From positions 1-33,124 of IMG/VR virus record IMGVR_UViG_3300037502_003558: a DNA stretch of 33,124 nucleotides. One strand, written 5' to 3'. How positions within the stretch are numbered: position 1 is the stretch's first letter; every line of letters starts with the position of its first letter. The notes below the pieces were generated by a model, which was not told the DNA's origin, made no database searches, and was given only the letters and a program-made list of their open reading frames with translations. The DNA is from a virus. A program made the position numbers and the translations under genes. Shown piece by piece: positions 29,701 to 33,124 of the stretch.

Positions 29701-32700
29701 TATCTCATCTCCGGTACGACTTCGATGTCCGAACCTGCCAGGTCCGGTCGGTTGCGTGCCACCCATGCCGCGGCCACGCGATTGGCATCGGCCTGCACGT
29801 TGCCAAGACCTATCAGCGCTGTGAGGTTCTGTCCAGTGTTGGGATCACGCACTAACCAACGTCCCGTGAACTCGCCCTGTGATTGTTGGGCTGCCTGCTG
29901 TCGCTGCCGTTGGATATCCAGGGTGGATCCTGGCACGGCATTCTCCAAAGGTACCAACTGATAACCCGTGGGGCCGCCCATCGGGCGGACCCAATCTTGA
30001 AAGTATGCCAGAGCTTCTTCGGGGGTATTGCGAGTGAACGATATCAAGATGCGATCATCCCCAGTGTTTACGATGGCATAGTTGGCATCAGGATCGCGAG
30101 TGGTGTTGGCACGTGGTGCACCCATGTTCGGATTGCCGGTGGGCAATGGCCGTGGTGCGCGCCAGGCAGGAGGATCTGTAGGTGCGGCTGTGACGTTGAA
30201 AGGTTGGCGTCCCTGCGCCCTCAAGGAATCGATCAGTCTTTGGGAAGCCTCGGCCGCGGTGCGGGCCACGGTGCGCAGGCTGTCATTTACCATTCTTTCC
30301 CGTGTGCGAGTGGTGCCGTCGTTGGCACGCCCGGTCTCGGTGCGATATTCGCTCCAGCGCACCAGCCAATCGCTTTCTCCCGGTGCCAGCGCGTTGGGAT
30401 CCGGTCTCGCTCCAGGTGCTGCGCCCAGGCGTGCCTGCAGTTCCTGGCTGTCGGCCTGGGCATCGGCCCGCTGTTGTATATACTGCTGGGTTTCGGCAGC
30501 AGTGGCGGCCCGCACCAAGAAACTGTCGGGATCGTTGTGATACAGATAGTTGAAGCCGGGATCGATCCTGCGTGCTTCCCGGTGTGCTGCATCTTTGTCA
30601 CTGGCCTGCACCAGGATCACGCGACCGTCATTGGTGTCCTCCACGCGCCATACCAAGGGACGATCCAGGATCTTCCGGGCTTTTTCCGCTCGGCGAGCCC
30701 CGGTCTTGCTGCGGGGTTCCGGTGTTGGGGGTTCCGTCTGTATGGTGTCTCGAGTGTCCTGGCGATTTTCCATGTCCAGCACGGCCTTGGCCCACCGTGT
30801 CTTGAGTTCCGGGCCTGACAGTGTGCCGGCAGAATAGTCAGCGAACAGTTGCATGAAAGGACTATCGCCCTGTGTCTGCACATCGGTGCTGTATCTCAGG
30901 CGTGCGGGAAACTCTCGACGTTCCTGGTCAGTGGCCCGGCGCACCTGCATGCTGTTGGCGTCCTGCCACTGGGGTCTCACGCGACGCACTGCCTGCCGTG
31001 CCGCATCTGCTGTGGTGGCCGCGACCTGTGCTGTTTCGCCCGTGGGCTCCCAGGTCACGGTGTAGACGTCCTCGCCACGGCTGATCTCGGTTCCTTGGTA
31101 ACCGGTCAGGACCTTGTAGAGTTTCTTGGCGTATTCATCTCGATAGAGATCGGGCCTGCCCGCGATATTCATGGCATAGGCCAGCCGCAGCATGGTGTTT
31201 TCCAACACATCATCGATCTCATCACTTTTTGCGAGATAGTCACCGCCCGGCCCACGGAATTCAATGTAGCCATCGTGGGGATTCACGCTGACATACTTGT
31301 TGCCCAGCACGCCGCGCTTTAAGTCTCGGTCTGCGAGTTCTATGAGATTTTTCTTCATGAGATCCATGATGCCCGAGATCTGCTTTGGGCCAGCTTTTCG
31401 CATGTCGTCTATTTTGCTTTGCAAACGTTGCATGGCCGAACGCGCGTAGGTGTTGCTCTCGCGCCCAAAGGTCTCCAGGATGTTCCGGTCGCCCATGAAC
31501 AGGATCAGCTTGATGGGATCCACTTCACCGCCTTTGTAGGGCAGGCTCACGCCCATGTGCAGGCCTGTTGATGTGTTGGTGTAGGCATTGCCTGCGCCGT
31601 TGGCCCAGTTTATCACTCTCTTCAGTTGCTCCAGGGCCTCGGGCAAGGGCAGGGGCGGGCTCACTATCTCCAGGCCAAAGTCTGTGCTGTCATCGGAGTC
31701 GATGCTGCCATCGGGTTCTAACACATAGTGGCCGGGTATGCGCCTCTTGCTGTGATAGCCCGAGCCCACGTCCACGGGCATGCCCGTGATGCCTTCCAGG
31801 CTGGCACCGATGTCGGCCCAGTCTCGGCCACCGGAACCGCTAGACTCCGTGAAGTAGGGCCAGTCGATGTTCCAAGCATCGGCCACGTCGGTCATGTAAC
31901 GATAGCCATTCTCGCTGAGCCAATCCGCTTCGTCGGCTTCGCTGATATAGTCATTATACAGCTCTTCGTCAGCCCGCTCGTTCCACTCTCCGTTGCGCCG
32001 ATAATCCCGCTCGGCGTCTTCGCGGAACAGTTCCAGGGCTTGCTTTTCCAGTTCTTCGTCGCTGATTTCATCATCGCCCAGGGCGTCACGGGCCTGCTCA
32101 CGATAGTCATCCTCTACTTCGGGCCATATGTTTTCTTCCACCCACTCCATGAAGCGCGATTCAGTGAAGTAGTCGTTGTCGAAACTTTCCCGGATCCAGT
32201 CCAGATACTGTTCTTGCATGTCAGCACGCAGTCGCTGGGCCCGCCTGAAACTGATGCCTTCTTGGCCGCCCTCGAAAAACTCTATGACTTGATCTATGCT
32301 GCGGGCCCGCTCGTCCTGGCTATAGTCATATCCACCTTCATCAACGTCGTCATCGCCCTGGGCATCGCGGAACACCATCTCGGCCTCAAAGCCCGCACGG
32401 ATGCCCGCAGCCTCGGGGCTGGCCAGGAACTGCCGCAGCGCTGATGGTGACATCTTGACTTCTGTGAGTTCTTGTGATTCCGTGAGATTGGGGTCTCTCC
32501 ACCCCACAGGCGGGAGAAAAGGCACCAACTGATAACCTCGGGGGTTCATCCGTTCCTTGACCCACTCCTGATAGAACTCCATGGCTTCCCGATCGTTGTC
32601 GCGGCGGAACGGCAACACCACGCGATTGTCCTGGACCTGTACAATGGCATAGTTGGCATAGGGATCGTGATTGATGTTCTGACGTGGTGGACCCATGACC

Positions 32701-33124
32701 GTGCTGCTGGCTGGCCTGGCGGCGGGAGGCTGATACTCGGGAGGCTGATAAGGTTCTACCCGCATGTCCCGGGCCCTCCGGGCACTGGCATCGCGCATCT
32801 TGACCAGATCCAGGGCCTGGCGCGCGCTGTCAGCCTGCACGATGAGTGTGGCGGGCTTTATGCCCCGGCGTATGGTCCAGGTCAAGCGCCATCCCGGCTT
32901 GCCTTCACGGTCAGGCTCTGGCTCCAGTGGCACCAGCCACACAGCTATACCAGGACGTTCGTTCTGATAACTGCGCAAGCGATCTTGTGCTGCCGCGGCG
33001 GTGGGGGCCGGGAAGCTATCCGAGACGTCACCGTTTTGAACCACCATGGCCCAGTTGTGACCTGACTGTCCCCAACCCTGGTAGAAGGTACGACCGCGTA
33101 CGGTCTGTGGTGGGCGTGGCGTGG
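29700..33124 (-). CDS. giant amidoligase-like virion protein with repeated small domains (5' end outside window)
   Basis: Reading is open from the stop at 29700 to the window edge, at least 1,140 residues; an ATG at 33047 exists but 25 more in-frame codons upstream match a repeat unit, so the true start is outside. Numbered from that ATG, residues 198-650 resemble amidoligases of the glutamine-synthetase-like fold: GFEAEMVF (219-226), a long acidic helical insertion, FGLEIVSPPL (457-466), STGLHMGV (493-500) and IEFRGPGGDY (595-604). LTESQELTEVKM (188-199) holds cut-like sites. Two small domains recur around it (see findings). Such enzymes form amide bonds. I infer an injected peptide- or protein-tagging enzyme; the activity is unproven. 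Confidence 0.8.
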   Translation of the reverse strand, partial: TPRPPQTVRGRTFYQGWGQSGHNWAMVVQNGDVSDSFPAPTAAAAQDRLRSYQNERPGIAVWLVPLEPEPDREGKPGWRLTWTIRRGIKPATLIVQADSARQALDLVKMRDASARRARDMRVEPYQPPEYQPPAARPASSTVMGPPRQNINHDPYANYAIVQVQDNRVVLPFRRDNDREAMEFYQEWVKERMNPRGYQLVPFLPPVGWRDPNLTESQELTEVKMSPSALRQFLASPEAAGIRAGFEAEMVFRDAQGDDDVDEGGYDYSQDERARSIDQVIEFFEGGQEGISFRRAQRLRADMQEQYLDWIRESFDNDYFTESRFMEWVEENIWPEVEDDYREQARDALGDDEISDEELEKQALELFREDAERDYRRNGEWNERADEELYNDYISEADEADWLSENGYRYMTDVADAWNIDWPYFTESSGSGGRDWADIGASLEGITGMPVDVGSGYHSKRRIPGHYVLEPDGSIDSDDSTDFGLEIVSPPLPLPEALEQLKRVINWANGAGNAYTNTSTGLHMGVSLPYKGGEVDPIKLILFMGDRNILETFGRESNTYARSAMQRLQSKIDDMRKAGPKQISGIMDLMKKNLIELADRDLKRGVLGNKYVSVNPHDGYIEFRGPGGDYLAKSDEIDDVLENTMLRLAYAMNIAGRPDLYRDEYAKKLYKVLTGYQGTEISRGEDVYTVTWEPTGETAQVAATTADAARQAVRRVRPQWQDANSMQVRRATDQERREFPARLRYSTDVQTQGDSPFMQLFADYSAGTLSGPELKTRWAKAVLDMENRQDTRDTIQTEPPTPEPRSKTGARRAEKARKILDRPLVWRVEDTNDGRVILVQASDKDAAHREARRIDPGFNYLYHNDPDSFLVRAATAAETQQYIQQRADAQADSQELQARLGAAPGARPDPNALAPGESDWLVRWSEYRTETGRANDGTTRTRERMVNDSLRTVARTAAEASQRLIDSLRAQGRQPFNVTAAPTDPPAWRAPRPLPTGNPNMGAPRANTTRDPDANYAIVNTGDDRILISFTRNTPEEALAYFQDWVRPMGGPTGYQLVPLENAVPGSTLDIQRQRQQAAQQSQGEFTGRWLVRDPNTGQNLTALIGLGNVQADANRVAAAWVARNRPDLAGSDIEVVPEMR

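Noticed and set aside
29883-30818. Long plus-strand open frame (311 codons) opposite the amidoligase-like gene
   Set aside because: It is antisense to a well-supported gene, has no recognisable domain or ribosome-binding site, and arises from codon bias. The same holds for 22002-22877 and 31728-32444.
1-33124. tRNA genes, insertion sequences, integrase or attachment sites
   Set aside because: No cloverleaf, terminal inverted repeat, transposase or recombinase motif was seen; the genes are almost continuous.

Overview
The window is 33.1 kb of a tailed, T4-like bacteriophage genome (Caudoviricetes, contractile-tail type). All genes supported here lie on the minus strand, so transcription runs from the right edge to the left edge. 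The phage assignment rests on a family B (gp43-like) replicative DNA polymerase, a gp45-like sliding clamp, a DsbA-like protein, T4-type late promoter boxes (including one exact TATAAATA), and a large set of proteins with short capsid-targeting leaders ending in a T4-type prohead-protease site. Coding density is very high: most neighbours overlap by ATGA, TAATG, GTGA or TTGA. Base composition is mildly GC-rich, no tRNA was seen, and the host cannot be named from this window.

Right half (about 17.4-33.1 kb): virion-internal proteins. They include an amidoligase-like giant protein (cut by the right edge), GNAT-like acetyltransferases, a PD-(D/E)XK-like nuclease candidate, a holin-like membrane protein, a kinase-fold protein, a LysM plus GH19 glycan hydrolase, a HAD / papain-like / ParB-like / papain-like fusion, small basic proteins, a Dps-type ferritin and an 849-residue LysM, Ala/Pro-rich protein. 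Most begin with variants of MRAREF followed by (I/L)-x-E. In T4 the equivalent leader sends internal proteins into the prohead and is then cut off, so I infer that this block encodes cargo packaged with the DNA and injected into the host.

Middle (about 10.0-17.3 kb): replication and methyl metabolism. It holds S-adenosylhomocysteinase behind a structured leader, dsbA behind a perfect-consensus sigma70 promoter, a DUF805 membrane protein, the DNA polymerase (which appears to use a non-AUG start behind small hairpins), a methyltransferase-like protein, the sliding clamp, a small unknown protein and a sulfotransferase-like protein.

Left part (1-9.9 kb): a 7-deazaguanine DNA-modification cluster interleaved with sugar-modifying genes. 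It encodes DpdA (DNA base transglycosylase), FolE, QueD, a second QueD-like T-fold protein, QueE (cut by the left edge) and a VUT/YhhQ-type queuosine-precursor transporter. Among these sit an SGNH hydrolase-like protein, two glycosyltransferases, a GalE-like epimerase, a shortened DegT-type aminotransferase and a HIT protein. The pathway would be GTP to dihydroneopterin triphosphate (FolE), carboxytetrahydropterin (QueD), carboxydeazaguanine (QueE), then, possibly via a QueC outside the window or in the host, insertion into DNA by DpdA. Whether the sugar and sulfo enzymes decorate the base, the virion or a host glycan cannot be told from sequence.
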